In this document: piece after piece, positions 8,427-16,511 of the stretch | Layout of the letters: each line of letters begins with the position of its first letter | How positions within the stretch are numbered: the stretch's first letter is position 1 | DNA from: Olivibacter jilunii | GTDB taxonomy: Bacteria > Bacteroidota > Bacteroidia > Sphingobacteriales > Sphingobacteriaceae | DNA length: 64,000 nt | Assembly (NCBI RefSeq): GCF_900607235.1 | Contig: NZ_LR027849.1 | Coordinates: 1,203,231 to 1,267,230, forward strand | Reading direction: 5' to 3' | Notes under the pieces: model-generated | What the model was told of the DNA's origin: nothing | The model's input: the letters and a program-made list of their open reading frames with translations, nothing else | Database searches by the model: none | Program-made: the position numbers and the translations under genes

Positions 8427-9146
8427 CTATTTTATTAAATCTCTTATAACAGCTGAGGCAGCCGCCGCTCCAAATGTTGCCGGTATGTAAGACATCGTGC
8501 CGTAAGCAGATTTTTTATAGTTACTTCCATCTGTATAGATCAGTGAGTTCTTATCAGGAAGCTCAGAAGAAAAAACGACTTTAACCCCTTTGTAAATTTT
8601 GTGTTTCTTAAGTTTTTTACGAATATGTTGCGCCAATGGACAATTGTAAGTCTGTGAAATATCAACCACTTCCAATTTGGTGGGATCTACTTTACCACCG
8701 GCTCCCATTGAACTGACAAAACGGATTCGTTTTGCATAGGCTTGCCTAATAAAAGAAAGTTTGGGTGTTATACTATCTATAGCATCTACCGCATAATCCG
8801 GATTCATATTAATTAGGGATTCGATGCGTTCAGGGCTCATAAAATCGTTGATGACATGCAATTTCAATTCGGGGTTAATGGCGTACAAGCGTTCAGCCAT
8901 TAATGTCGCTTTTGATTGCCCATGCGTTGTTGCTAATGCGGGCAGTTGTCTATTTCTATTGCTCGGATCCACCACATCGCCGTCGATTATGGTCATTTCT
9001 CCTACACCTCCTCTACATAAAAATTCGGCGGCAAACGAACCGACACCACCTAAGCCCAGTACCATTACATGGCTATTAATTAATTTATTCAAATTTTCCT
9101 TACCTATCAGAACTTCCGTTCTCGACAACCAAGCTGTTTCTTGCAT
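8427..9146 (-). CDS. tcdA: tRNA threonylcarbamoyladenosine dehydratase
   Basis: 239 residues, ThiF/E1-like fold. The nucleotide-binding glycine loop VLGLGGVGSFAAE lies near residue 30 and is followed by TIIDGDVVDPSNRNRQ, the Asp-to-Asn-Arg-Asn-Arg-Gln segment that contacts ATP in this family. SMGAGGKVDPTKLEVVDISQT is characteristic of TcdA (YgdL/CsdL) rather than MoeB or ThiF. The enzyme converts t6A at position 37 of ANN-decoding tRNAs to the cyclic form ct6A, using ATP in the cytoplasm. The protein is somewhat shorter than the E. coli enzyme. It follows the TatD-like gene after 5 bases, so they are probably co-transcribed. Confidence 0.93.
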   Translation of the reverse strand: MQETAWLSRTEVLIGKENLNKLINSHVMVLGLGGVGSFAAEFLCRGGVGEMTIIDGDVVDPSNRNRQLPALATTHGQSKATLMAERLYAINPELKLHVINDFMSPERIESLINMNPDYAVDAIDSITPKLSFIRQAYAKRIRFVSSMGAGGKVDPTKLEVVDISQTYNCPLAQHIRKKLKKHKIYKGVKVVFSSELPDKNSLIYTDGSNYKKSAYGTMSYIPATFGAAAASAVIRDLIK

Positions 9147-9151
9147 GTATT

Positions 9152-9811
9152 TTATATATTAAATTTTGTCTTTTTAACACGGGCATAGTTCTCGTGAAGT
9201 TGTACGGCCAATGCCTCTACCGGCATACCTAGCACTACCGATGCTTTGTTGTAAACCGTTTCTATTTCTAATTCGGCATCATCTGTTTCCAGAAAGAGTT
9301 GAGTGAGCGGACATGCTTTTAGCGATTCAAGATGTTGATCTCTAATTAGAGAACGGCCAAATGACAAATAATATCCTTTCTCTATCAAAGTACGAGCAAC
9401 AGTTATGCCCCTGTTAAAACCATGAAAAATGACAGGCACTTTGCTGTTAACTTTTTGCAGGCACTGAACAACTTCGCCAAAAGCCTTTACGCAATGAATT
9501 AGTAGGGGTTTATCAATCCGATTCGCAAGCTTTATTTGTTCAAAGAAAGCCTTTTCCTGAAGAAGCCATTCAGTCTCGCACCGTTTATCCAAACCACATT
9601 CACCGATTGCGAAAACCGTTTCATGTGCAGCATAGTTTGCTAGCTCATCCAGTTGACCTTTAAAAGAGGTATCGGTCACAAACCAAGGATGGATACCAAT
9701 CGAACACGGATTGAAATCAAGACATCGGTTGTAGTTATCTCCAAGATTAATAACACTTACAACCCCTTCTGTTTGTTTATTATGGGTATGAATGTTTATA
9801 AACTTTCGCAA
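9152..9811 (-). CDS. TatD family metal-dependent hydrolase
   Basis: 219 residues. The start is TTG at 9811: an in-frame stop lies four codons upstream and there is no ATG before the metal-binding motif INIHTH at residues 6-11. Other metal ligands are visible in order: FAIGECGLD (Glu), LLIHCVKAFGE (His), VIFHGFNRG (His) and LETDDAE (Asp), the TatD pattern. TatD proteins act as Mg-dependent 3'-5' exonucleases or D-aminoacyl-tRNA deacylase-like enzymes; this Bacteroidota branch is shorter than E. coli TatD and its substrate is not established. It lies directly upstream of tcdA. Confidence 0.85.
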   Translation of the reverse strand: MRKFINIHTHNKQTEGVVSVINLGDNYNRCLDFNPCSIGIHPWFVTDTSFKGQLDELANYAAHETVFAIGECGLDKRCETEWLLQEKAFFEQIKLANRIDKPLLIHCVKAFGEVVQCLQKVNSKVPVIFHGFNRGITVARTLIEKGYYLSFGRSLIRDQHLESLKACPLTQLFLETDDAELEIETVYNKASVVLGMPVEALAVQLHENYARVKKTKFNI

Positions 9812-9842
9812 AAGATTTACCTAAACAAAATGATTTTTATTT

Positions 9843-11165
9843 TTACAGCGCTTTTTCCTCACGATCAGTTAGCTCAGTGGAAGACGCTAATGCATCTCCT
9901 GCAACTACGTTGAGCGAAGCGAGAACCTCTTGCTCTCTTGCTACGACAGCCTTGAAAGCCGATAGAAATTTAGAGGGAAGGGGCGTGGTTTCTCTAAAGT
10001 TTTGCTTTAGTGCATCCACTTGTTTTCCATTCTTCCAAAAACGGTAGCAGACATGTGGACCGGTAGCCAATCCCGTGCTTCCCACGTAGCCGATAACTTG
10101 ACCTTGTTGAACACGTTGACCGGAACGAACCGCCCGTTTGCTCATGTGTAAATACTGCGTAGTGTAAGTTCCATTATGTTTTATTTTCACATAATTACCA
10201 TTGAATTTAGAGAAGGCCGACTCGGTAACCACGCCATTACCGGTAGCAATGATGGGTGTGCCTCTCGGAGCAGCATAATCGGTTCCCAAATGCGCCTTCC
10301 AAATTTTCTGTACAGGGTGCAACCGTCGCTTTGTATACCGCGAGGTTATCCGGCTAAATTTCAGGGGTGCTTTCAAAAAAGCCCTTCTTACGCTATTACC
10401 TTCTTCATCATAATACTCTCCTTTAGTTGTACTGTCTGTCTGAAAATAAAATGCCGACAATTCTTTCCCTTTATGTGAAAACACCGCAGACACAATATGA
10501 CCTGCATCTACAGGCCGATCATCTACATATCGCCTTTCATATTGGATTTTAAACCAATCATTCTCACCAATCGCATAAAAATCGATCGCCCATCCATAAA
10601 TTTCCGCTAACTTGATAGCTAGTTGTGGATCTGCACCGTTCCGCTGCAGCGCTTCATAAAGCGAATGATTGATATCACTCGCCACGGTTTCCAACCTGAC
10701 AGCAACATCCTTCTTACCAGCATACACATTTAACGTATCCCGGAGATCATATACAATATAATCTATCGGATTCGGTTGATAAATAAAGTAGGCTGCTTTT
10801 TGTGGGTTATTTTTATACGTAAAGATCGTATATGGATTTCCGGCTGAAATTTTACGTACATTGAATATAGCTCTTGATTTATCAGCAAGTTTGCTGATCG
10901 TAACAGGGTCAACCTGATAAGCCGATAGAATATTGGACAGGAATTGATTTCTCTCAACCTTATTATTATGAACATCGAAGGAATCGACGGCTAGATTGAA
11001 TTGCTTTGGAAGTGGAACCGGAATCTTCTCTTGGGCATTTACTGCTTTGGTGGGTGATTCTTCTGATGTTCTATTTATTTCGAATCCAGAAAAGAATACA
11101 ATACCTGATCCTAAAACAAGTATTAAAACTACCAGGATCTTAATGGTATACTTATTGAATTTCAT
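9843..11165 (-). CDS. M23 family metallopeptidase (cell-wall endopeptidase)
   Basis: 440 residues from ATG 11165; the longer frame starts with TTG at 11201 and adds 12 residues before the membrane anchor. One N-terminal hydrophobic helix (ILVVLILVLGSGIVFF) anchors it, followed by a long coiled or mixed domain and a C-terminal LytM domain. The first metal motif HLGTDYAAPRGTPI is intact (HxxxD). The usual HxH is HVC in GPHVCYRFW, so a Cys replaces the second His, normally a zinc ligand; the pattern GPHVCYRFWKNG is one I recall from other Bacteroidota M23 proteins. It should cleave peptidoglycan cross-links in the periplasm, or, if metal binding is altered, activate other hydrolases. Confidence 0.88.
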   Translation of the reverse strand: MKFNKYTIKILVVLILVLGSGIVFFSGFEINRTSEESPTKAVNAQEKIPVPLPKQFNLAVDSFDVHNNKVERNQFLSNILSAYQVDPVTISKLADKSRAIFNVRKISAGNPYTIFTYKNNPQKAAYFIYQPNPIDYIVYDLRDTLNVYAGKKDVAVRLETVASDINHSLYEALQRNGADPQLAIKLAEIYGWAIDFYAIGENDWFKIQYERRYVDDRPVDAGHIVSAVFSHKGKELSAFYFQTDSTTKGEYYDEEGNSVRRAFLKAPLKFSRITSRYTKRRLHPVQKIWKAHLGTDYAAPRGTPIIATGNGVVTESAFSKFNGNYVKIKHNGTYTTQYLHMSKRAVRSGQRVQQGQVIGYVGSTGLATGPHVCYRFWKNGKQVDALKQNFRETTPLPSKFLSAFKAVVAREQEVLASLNVVAGDALASSTELTDREEKAL

Positions 11166-11409
11166 ATAGTCGGGTTTGGGCGATTTACTGTTATGTATCA
11201 AAATTTGTGTACTAAAATCTAAATAATGTATTAGAATAACAAAAAAAGAACAATTTTATTGTGTAATACGCCGAAATATTATGGATGGACTGATCTACTC
11301 TTCTTCAGATACGGAAAAGTGGTATACATATTGGTAACTATTACGTGATTAAAACCATCTGGGGAAAATTTAAAATGCACTATTTCATTAACCATTAACC
11401 CATATCACC

Positions 11410-11763
11410 ATGGAGATTACAACTACTACCATACATCAGCTTAAATGGGATTTTCCGGATACCAACGAATTCCATGCCGTTATTAGCAATGGAAAAATTA
11501 CGACACTTCACTTTCAAGACATTGGAGATCTCACCGATAGTGATCTCTGTTCTACGAATGAAAAATATTTAAGAAACATTTGCAAAGCACTGAAAGAGCT
11601 TTTTCAACATTTAGATTCCGTACGAGCCGTAGGAAATGTAGAAACCAAAGAAGAGGAGAAACAAGAAGGTACTCATTTGAACCCCATTAAACCTCAAATA
11701 AAATCATTTGCATTAGAAAAAGACCAGGCAGACGATCGTGGTTATGAAGGAAAATACGTTTAG
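11410..11763 (+). CDS. Hypothetical protein
   Basis: 117 residues, no signal peptide or membrane segment. The first ~70 residues look folded (alternating beta-like and helical stretches such as FHAVISNGKITTLHFQD), the rest is charged and probably flexible (KEEEKQEG). I recognise no family. It starts at an ATG preceded by a long AT-rich stretch without an exact -7 box. Nothing in the neighbours, an M23 peptidase on one side and a TetR regulator on the other, suggests its role. Confidence 0.6.
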   Translation: MEITTTTIHQLKWDFPDTNEFHAVISNGKITTLHFQDIGDLTDSDLCSTNEKYLRNICKALKELFQHLDSVRAVGNVETKEEEKQEGTHLNPIKPQIKSFALEKDQADDRGYEGKYV

Positions 11764-11862
11764 TTAAACAATAATATATTTAGCAATTCGTTTTTACTAT
11801 TTAACACGGGAGAAGTAAGAGACTTTTCGCCCGTGAGCGAGCCATCTCGAGGATAAAGAAAA

Positions 11863-11949
11863 ACGTGAGTTTTGCAAGGGTTTTGTAAAACTCACGGATG
11901 CTCTATGTAAAAATTCTTAGTTTTATAATTGATTAGTTGAACAAATGTA
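11863..11949 (-). ncRNA. Possible leftward short transcript and terminator
   Basis: On the minus strand TACATTTG (plus 11942-11949) matches the -7 box exactly, with TTTG 18 bases upstream and a palindrome ACGTTT-A-AAACGT (plus 11950-11962) between them. About 30 bases downstream is a 10-bp hairpin (plus 11874-11883 / 11897-11906, CGTGAGTTTT / AAAACTCACG) followed on the minus strand by TTTTTCTTT. That gives a promoter-hairpin-terminator unit with no reading frame. The hairpin may simply end the tetR transcript from the right. Confidence 0.35.
11865..11906 (-). terminator. Rho-independent terminator downstream of tetR gene
   Basis: Perfect 10-bp stem with a 13-base loop, then TTTTTCTTT in the minus direction. 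It lies about 120 bases beyond the stop codon of the TetR gene. Confidence 0.6.
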
Positions 11950-12025
11950 ACGTTTAAAACGTAAAACCAAAAAAATATTTAAAAATTAAGTAAGTAAACA
12001 CTCACCTTTTGGTAAAACAATTGTT

Positions 12026-12568
12026 TCACTCCAAGCCATACTTCATCTTTATCAGTCTCGCAATTTCATCTATGTTCTCCATATCCCCGGTAGCTTCTTT
12101 TTTCCACAGTGTATCAATCAACAATAAAAGAAATTGCGTTTCAAGTGCGGGATTCTCCATTCCCAACTCGGTAAACGCTTTATTAACAACCGTATCAACA
12201 GGTTTCATAAATAATATATGCTGTTGCTTCGAAAATTCATGATGAGAAAGCCTTTCTTGCAATTTCCAGAAAAGTGGCTCTTCACTTACTAATTTTTTGG
12301 GAAGGTCAATCATATAACGCAAAAAAGATTTGGGATCATGATAGGTTAACATTCCCTTATTCTGGACTAGTACCCTGCGATAACCCGATTTAATAAGGTG
12401 GAATAACAATTTATCTTTATTCTCAAAATGTTTAAATATAAGCGCCTCTGAAACATTGGCTTCTTTGGCAATCAATTTAGTCGATGTGTCTGCATAGCCT
12501 TTAACTGAAAACAGCAGAAGTGCAGCTTCCATTATTTTTTCTCTTCTATTGGCTCCCTGTTTCTTCAT
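12026..12568 (-). CDS. TetR/AcrR family transcriptional regulator
   Basis: 180 residues. An N-terminal TetR helix-turn-helix is clear: REKIMEAALLLFSVKGYADTS then LIAKEANVSEALIFKHFENKDKL (residues ~9-54). The C-terminal ligand domain has no specific signature. A perfect 11-bp palindrome overlaps its likely -7 box, which suggests self-repression. It has no obvious co-transcribed partner; the divergent universal stress gene starts about 190 bases away and may be a second target. Ligand unknown. Confidence 0.88.
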   Translation of the reverse strand: MKKQGANRREKIMEAALLLFSVKGYADTSTKLIAKEANVSEALIFKHFENKDKLLFHLIKSGYRRVLVQNKGMLTYHDPKSFLRYMIDLPKKLVSEEPLFWKLQERLSHHEFSKQQHILFMKPVDTVVNKAFTELGMENPALETQFLLLLIDTLWKKEATGDMENIDEIARLIKMKYGLE

Positions 12569-12599
12569 AGAGCAATTCTAATGCTTGCATGTTCAGATT

Positions 12600-12627
12600 A
12601 TTTGCAAAGATATTATTCTTTGCAAAT
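12600..12627. promoter_or_regulatory. Palindromic operator over the tetR promoter
   Basis: ATTTGCAAAGA (12600-12610) and TCTTTGCAAAT (12617-12627) are perfect inverted copies with a 6-base spacer. The minus-strand -7 box TATCTTTG (plus 12605-12612) lies inside it, 32 bases before the tetR ATG. Occupation of the palindrome would block the promoter. Confidence 0.6.
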
Positions 12628-12709
12628 ATTTATCCGATCGCATCGATTTCAACAAGTGTTTAAAAAGGGAAGGTGATCTAAGTCATTAAAATATTGAAAA
12701 ATTAGCGGT

Positions 12710-12726
12710 AACTTTAACGTAAAGTT
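12710..12726. promoter_or_regulatory. Dyad in the promoter of the universal stress gene
   Basis: AACTTTA-ACG-TAAAGTT is a perfect 7-bp dyad. The right half overlaps TAAAGTTG, a 7-of-8 match to the -7 box TAnnTTTG, 28 bases before the start codon. It is a plausible regulator site, but short dyads occur by chance in AT-rich DNA. Confidence 0.35.
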
Positions 12727-12754
12727 GCTTTAGTTAACTTAAAAAATAAAGATT

Positions 12755-13600
12755 ATGAAAATTTTAGTGCCAACTGATTTTTCCATTAATTCCCTTGCCG
12801 GTATTCATTTTGCCATACATTTGGCAAATCAAACGGACGCTGAAATTCATTTACAGTTTATATATGTGAATCATTTAGCCAAAGTATTCGCTGTCAAGGA
12901 AGATCCTGTTGTTCAAACTTCTCTCACTGAGGATAAGGAACAGTCAGCATATCAGGTAAAACTGGAGGAGTTCGTTTTAGGTATATATAACGAAATGGGA
13001 ATCCAGCCAAAGCGCTTTTCTGTAGAAGTAATCAGAGGCGTTAGAGCAGACAGTGCCTTGTTAAATTACTGCGCAAAAACTTCGGGTATCGATTATATAT
13101 GCATGAGCACGAAGGGAGCGGACAAGATAGACCGGCTTTTCGGAACAAATACCGGCAATTTGGTAACAAAATCTGATGTCCCCGTAATTGTTGTACCGCT
13201 AGACTATGCAATTCAACCTTTTACCAAGATCGTATATGCATCAGATCTGCAAGATTTTGATGCGGAGATTGAAAGGGTTGTTAATTTTTCTTCCGCACTT
13301 AAAACCCCTATTGAAGTACTACATTTTGTTCCGGATCTGGCTCTTATACCGGACAAGTATAATCAACAGGAAGTTGAAAAAAAATACAACTATGGCATTA
13401 CGTTCCATTTTGAGAAAACGAATCCGGTTCATACGCTGTTAAAAAACCTAAGAGATCAGCTGGTGCGCATGAAACCTTCCATTTTAGTCTTATTTACAAA
13501 AAGACACAGGTCCTTCTTTCACAAGTTGTTTCTGTCCGACTTAGCAGAAGATTTAGCCTTTCATGCGGTTGTACCGATGCTTGTTATAAATAAAACGTAG
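12755..13600 (+). CDS. Universal stress protein, two UspA-like domains
   Basis: 281 residues in two halves. The first (1-~150) begins MKILVPTDFS and ends with SDVPVIVVP preceded by a GTNTGN segment, resembling the ATP-binding G-x2-G-x9-G(S/T) loop of UspA. The second half (VYASDLQDFDAEIERV to AVVPMLVIN) is more divergent and lacks a clear nucleotide loop. Such tandem Usp proteins are common in Bacteroidota; they are cytoplasmic and linked to stress survival, with no enzymatic role shown. Single gene, preceded by a dyad at the promoter. Confidence 0.88.
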   Translation: MKILVPTDFSINSLAGIHFAIHLANQTDAEIHLQFIYVNHLAKVFAVKEDPVVQTSLTEDKEQSAYQVKLEEFVLGIYNEMGIQPKRFSVEVIRGVRADSALLNYCAKTSGIDYICMSTKGADKIDRLFGTNTGNLVTKSDVPVIVVPLDYAIQPFTKIVYASDLQDFDAEIERVVNFSSALKTPIEVLHFVPDLALIPDKYNQQEVEKKYNYGITFHFEKTNPVHTLLKNLRDQLVRMKPSILVLFTKRHRSFFHKLFLSDLAEDLAFHAVVPMLVINKT

Positions 13601-13709
13601 CCTTGTATAGAGCTGGCAAATATTAAGGCAGTGTAATTCAAATAATAACAAAGGATAAGCCTTCTGAATATTTTATTGTCATTTTTTTGCCTATTGCGAT
13701 AAAAAGATG

Positions 13710-13746
13710 TTAATTTGGAAACCACTAAGCGCCGCTTATTGGTTCC
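13710..13746 (+). promoter_or_regulatory. Promoter-like box and dyad before proB
   Basis: TTAATTTG (13710-13717) matches the -7 consensus at 7 of 8 positions. It runs into an interrupted hairpin: GGAAACCA / TGGTTCC with an inner AAGC / GCTT (13717-13746), which ends 21 bases before the proB start. It may be an operator or an early leader stem; no regulator is evident. Confidence 0.35.
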
Positions 13747-13767
13747 AATAAAATTCAGCTTAAAAAA

Positions 13768-14850
13768 ATGGCATTTAGCTACAAGAGGATTATTGTCAAG
13801 ATAGGGTCGAATGTGCTAACAAAAGAAAATGGGTTACCGGATTATTCCCGTATTCAGCATCTCGTCGAACAATTAGTCTATTTAAAGAAAAAGGGTATTG
13901 AATTGATCGTCGTGTCGTCCGGTGCTGTTGCATCAGGCAGAAGCTTACTTCCCTCGGTAAAAGAAGCTAAACATGCCGTTGCTATAAGACAGGTATTATC
14001 TTCCATCGGACAGGTAAAACTTATCAACACCTACTCGCAACTGTTTAACGAACACGAGATGCTATGCGCGCAAGTTTTGGTTACAAAGGAAGATTTTCGT
14101 GATCGGGTACATTACTTAAACATGAAAAACTGTTTCCATTCTCTATTACAGAATGATGTAATTCCCATCGTTAATGAAAACGATGTGATTTCGGTAACGG
14201 AGCTGATGTTTACGGATAATGATGAATTAGCAGGCCTAATCGCATCTATGTTAAACGCAAATGCGCTGATTATACTATCTAATATAGATGGAATATATAA
14301 TGGTGACCCCAAACTTCCCGATACGCATATTATAGAAAAGGTTAAACAAAATGAATATAATTTTTCCGCTATTATCAAAGCCGAGAAGTCTACTTTTGGG
14401 AGAGGTGGCATGATTACAAAAGCCTCTATTGCGGGTAAAGTTGCAAAACTGGGAATTGCGGTACATATTGCAAACGGCAAACGCGACAATGTGTTAAAAG
14501 ATCTATTATTTGAAGATTTGGTGCATACACATTTTTTACCGGAAAAACACAAATCCGAACGGAAGAAATGGATTGCACATGCGGAAGGCGCCGCATCGGG
14601 TACGGTTCAACTGAACACCGGCGCCAAAGAGGTACTGACTTCCGGTAAAGTTAGCAGCCTTTTGCCTATTGGCATAACTGCTGTATCCGGTGAATTCAAG
14701 AAAGGTGATGTTATCAAGATACTCGACGAACACCAGCAAACTATTGGCTGGGGAATTGCTCAATATGGTGCCGACAAAGCGCGCGAACGGATGGGTGTAA
14801 AAAATCAAAAACCACTTGTTCATTACGATTACCTGTACTCTGTTTATTAG
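13768..14850 (+). CDS. proB: Glutamate 5-kinase
   Basis: 360 residues. The amino-acid kinase domain (1-~255) begins RIIVKIGSNVLT and holds VVSSGAVASG, NENDVISV and the DELAGLIASMLNA segment. The C-terminal ~85 residues form a PUA domain (GTVQLNTGAKEVL, SLLPIGITAVSGEFKKGD), as in the long form of the enzyme. It phosphorylates glutamate with ATP, the first and feedback-controlled step of proline synthesis. proA follows after 55 bases, forming the expected two-gene unit. Confidence 0.96.
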   Translation: MAFSYKRIIVKIGSNVLTKENGLPDYSRIQHLVEQLVYLKKKGIELIVVSSGAVASGRSLLPSVKEAKHAVAIRQVLSSIGQVKLINTYSQLFNEHEMLCAQVLVTKEDFRDRVHYLNMKNCFHSLLQNDVIPIVNENDVISVTELMFTDNDELAGLIASMLNANALIILSNIDGIYNGDPKLPDTHIIEKVKQNEYNFSAIIKAEKSTFGRGGMITKASIAGKVAKLGIAVHIANGKRDNVLKDLLFEDLVHTHFLPEKHKSERKKWIAHAEGAASGTVQLNTGAKEVLTSGKVSSLLPIGITAVSGEFKKGDVIKILDEHQQTIGWGIAQYGADKARERMGVKNQKPLVHYDYLYSVY

Positions 14851-14905
14851 TTTAATTTTTATCAGGTACCCATTTTAGCGGTAACCCATAAAGGCAAGAC
14901 AAAAA

Positions 14906-16153
14906 ATGAATTACTTGCAATACTTTCAGCATGCGAAAAACGCACAACAAGAAATGCTGCGTCTATCAAATGAAACGATCGACCTAATACTGACTGATCT
15001 TGCGAATGAGATTAGAAATAAGACTTCTTTTTTATTGGAAGAAAACCAGAAGGACCTTAATAGGATGCCGACTGATGATCCGAAATATGACCGATTGCTG
15101 TTAAGTGAACACCGAATATCAGCAATCGCATCCGATATAGAGCATGTTGCTCATCTTAAAAATCCAATTGGGGGCATCCTTGAAAGTCGCACGCTTCCTA
15201 ATAAGCTTCATATTGAAAAAGTAAGGGTTCCACTGGGTGTTATAAGCGTCATTTACGAAGCTCGTCCAAATGTAACGCTTGATGTATTCGCTCTCTGCTT
15301 TAAAACAGGCAATGTGACGCTATTAAAAGGGGGCAGCGACGCAGCATTTTCTAATACGGCTATTGTTAAAATCATACAAACTGTGCTTGAGAGGCACAAT
15401 GTATCGCCAAAGGTCGTAACTTTATTGCCTGCCGAACGCGAAGCAACAGAGGCTTTACTACAAGCTGTGGGTTATGTAGACGTACTTATTCCTCGTGGTA
15501 GCCAGCAGTTAATAAACTATGTGCGTACCGCGAGTAAGATCCCCGTTATTGAGACAGGCGCAGGCATTGTCCACACTTATTTTGATGTATCTGCGGACGT
15601 GGAAAAAGGAAAAGCTATTATTCATAATGCCAAAACTCGCCGTGTCAGTGTTTGTAATTCGCTTGACTGCCTGCTTGTACATAAAGAACGATTAGCTGAT
15701 TTAGCTTTACTAACGGAGCCTTTATCACATAAAGAAGTTGAGCTCTTCGCCGACGAAGAAAGTTACAGACAGCTTGAAAGTCATTACCCTCAACATTTAC
15801 TTCGTCAAGCGGAAGAAAGCCATTTCGGAACCGAATTCCTTTCGCTTAAACTGGCCATAAAAGTGGTAAAAGACATTGACGATGCACTTACACATATAGC
15901 GCAATACAGCTCTAAACATAGCGAAGCCATTATCGCTGAAAACCCTGAAACAATCGCTCGATTTTTACATACCGTGGATGCTGCCGCGGTATATGCAAAT
16001 GTTTCTACCGCATTTACAGACGGTGCTCAGTTCGGTCTAGGTGCTGAAATAGGTATCAGCACCCAAAAGTTGCACGCGAGAGGCCCCATGGGCTTGGAGG
16101 AACTGACCTCTTACAAGTGGATAGTTAGGGGCGATGGGCAAATAAGAGAATAG
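14906..16153 (+). CDS. proA: Glutamate-5-semialdehyde dehydrogenase
   Basis: 415 residues, the normal length. The NADPH site region ([26 protein letters not shown]) and the catalytic cysteine in [10 protein letters not shown] are present, as is the C-terminal [13 protein letters not shown] signature. It reduces gamma-glutamyl phosphate, made by the kinase encoded just upstream, to glutamate semialdehyde, which cyclises toward proline. Cytoplasmic. No recognisable terminator lies before the riboswitch that follows. Confidence 0.97.
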   Translation: MNYLQYFQHAKNAQQEMLRLSNETIDLILTDLANEIRNKTSFLLEENQKDLNRMPTDDPKYDRLLLSEHRISAIASDIEHVAHLKNPIGGILESRTLPNKLHIEKVRVPLGVISVIYEARPNVTLDVFALCFKTGNVTLLKGGSDAAFSNTAIVKIIQTVLERHNVSPKVVTLLPAEREATEALLQAVGYVDVLIPRGSQQLINYVRTASKIPVIETGAGIVHTYFDVSADVEKGKAIIHNAKTRRVSVCNSLDCLLVHKERLADLALLTEPLSHKEVELFADEESYRQLESHYPQHLLRQAEESHFGTEFLSLKLAIKVVKDIDDALTHIAQYSSKHSEAIIAENPETIARFLHTVDAAAVYANVSTAFTDGAQFGLGAEIGISTQKLHARGPMGLEELTSYKWIVRGDGQIRE

Positions 16154-16218
16154 CTTAAGATTAGCTATCAAAATACTGATTAGTCATCGTAGCTATTCGC
16201 AATGTCGTGCATTTTATC

Positions 16219-16226
16219 TAAGTTTG
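16219..16226 (+). promoter_or_regulatory. -7 promoter box of the B12 operon
   Basis: TAAGTTTG matches TAnnTTTG exactly and lies about 5-10 bases before the riboswitch begins, which is where a leader RNA should start. Confidence 0.6.
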
Positions 16227-16230
16227 TCCT

Positions 16231-16400
16231 GTTATTTGGTTTTCAATCTAGATTAGATTGAAATGAAAAAGGGAATTTGGTGCAAATCCAAAACTGTCCC
16301 GCAGCTGTAAGTTCATTAAACTATGTTTCATTGGCCACTGTACAGGATGTATGGGAAGGCGAAACAATTGAGAACAAGTCAGAATACCTGCCGAATAATA
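16231..16400 (+). ncRNA. Cobalamin riboswitch
   Basis: The conserved elements appear in order: GGGAATTTGGTGCAAATCC (16271-16289), CTGTCCCGCAGCTGTAA (~16294-16310), GGCCACTG (16333-16340), GGGAAGGC (16353-16360) and the B12 box GTCAGAATACCTGCC (16378-16392). This is the classical AdoCbl-type aptamer. A loose stem GCTT...AAGC follows at ~16411-16428, and the first start codon is 120 bases beyond the B12 box. Binding of cobalamin should lower expression of the downstream lipoprotein, TonB receptor and propeller genes. End points of the aptamer are approximate. Confidence 0.95.
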
Positions 16401-16511
16401 AAAAATCTAGGCTTTCGTGGATTGAAGCATCAGATTAAACTTTACCCTGTATTATACTTATAAACAAGGAGTTATTCTGCCGCTTCTTTTACTGCCTTAA
16501 CGGATCAAGCT

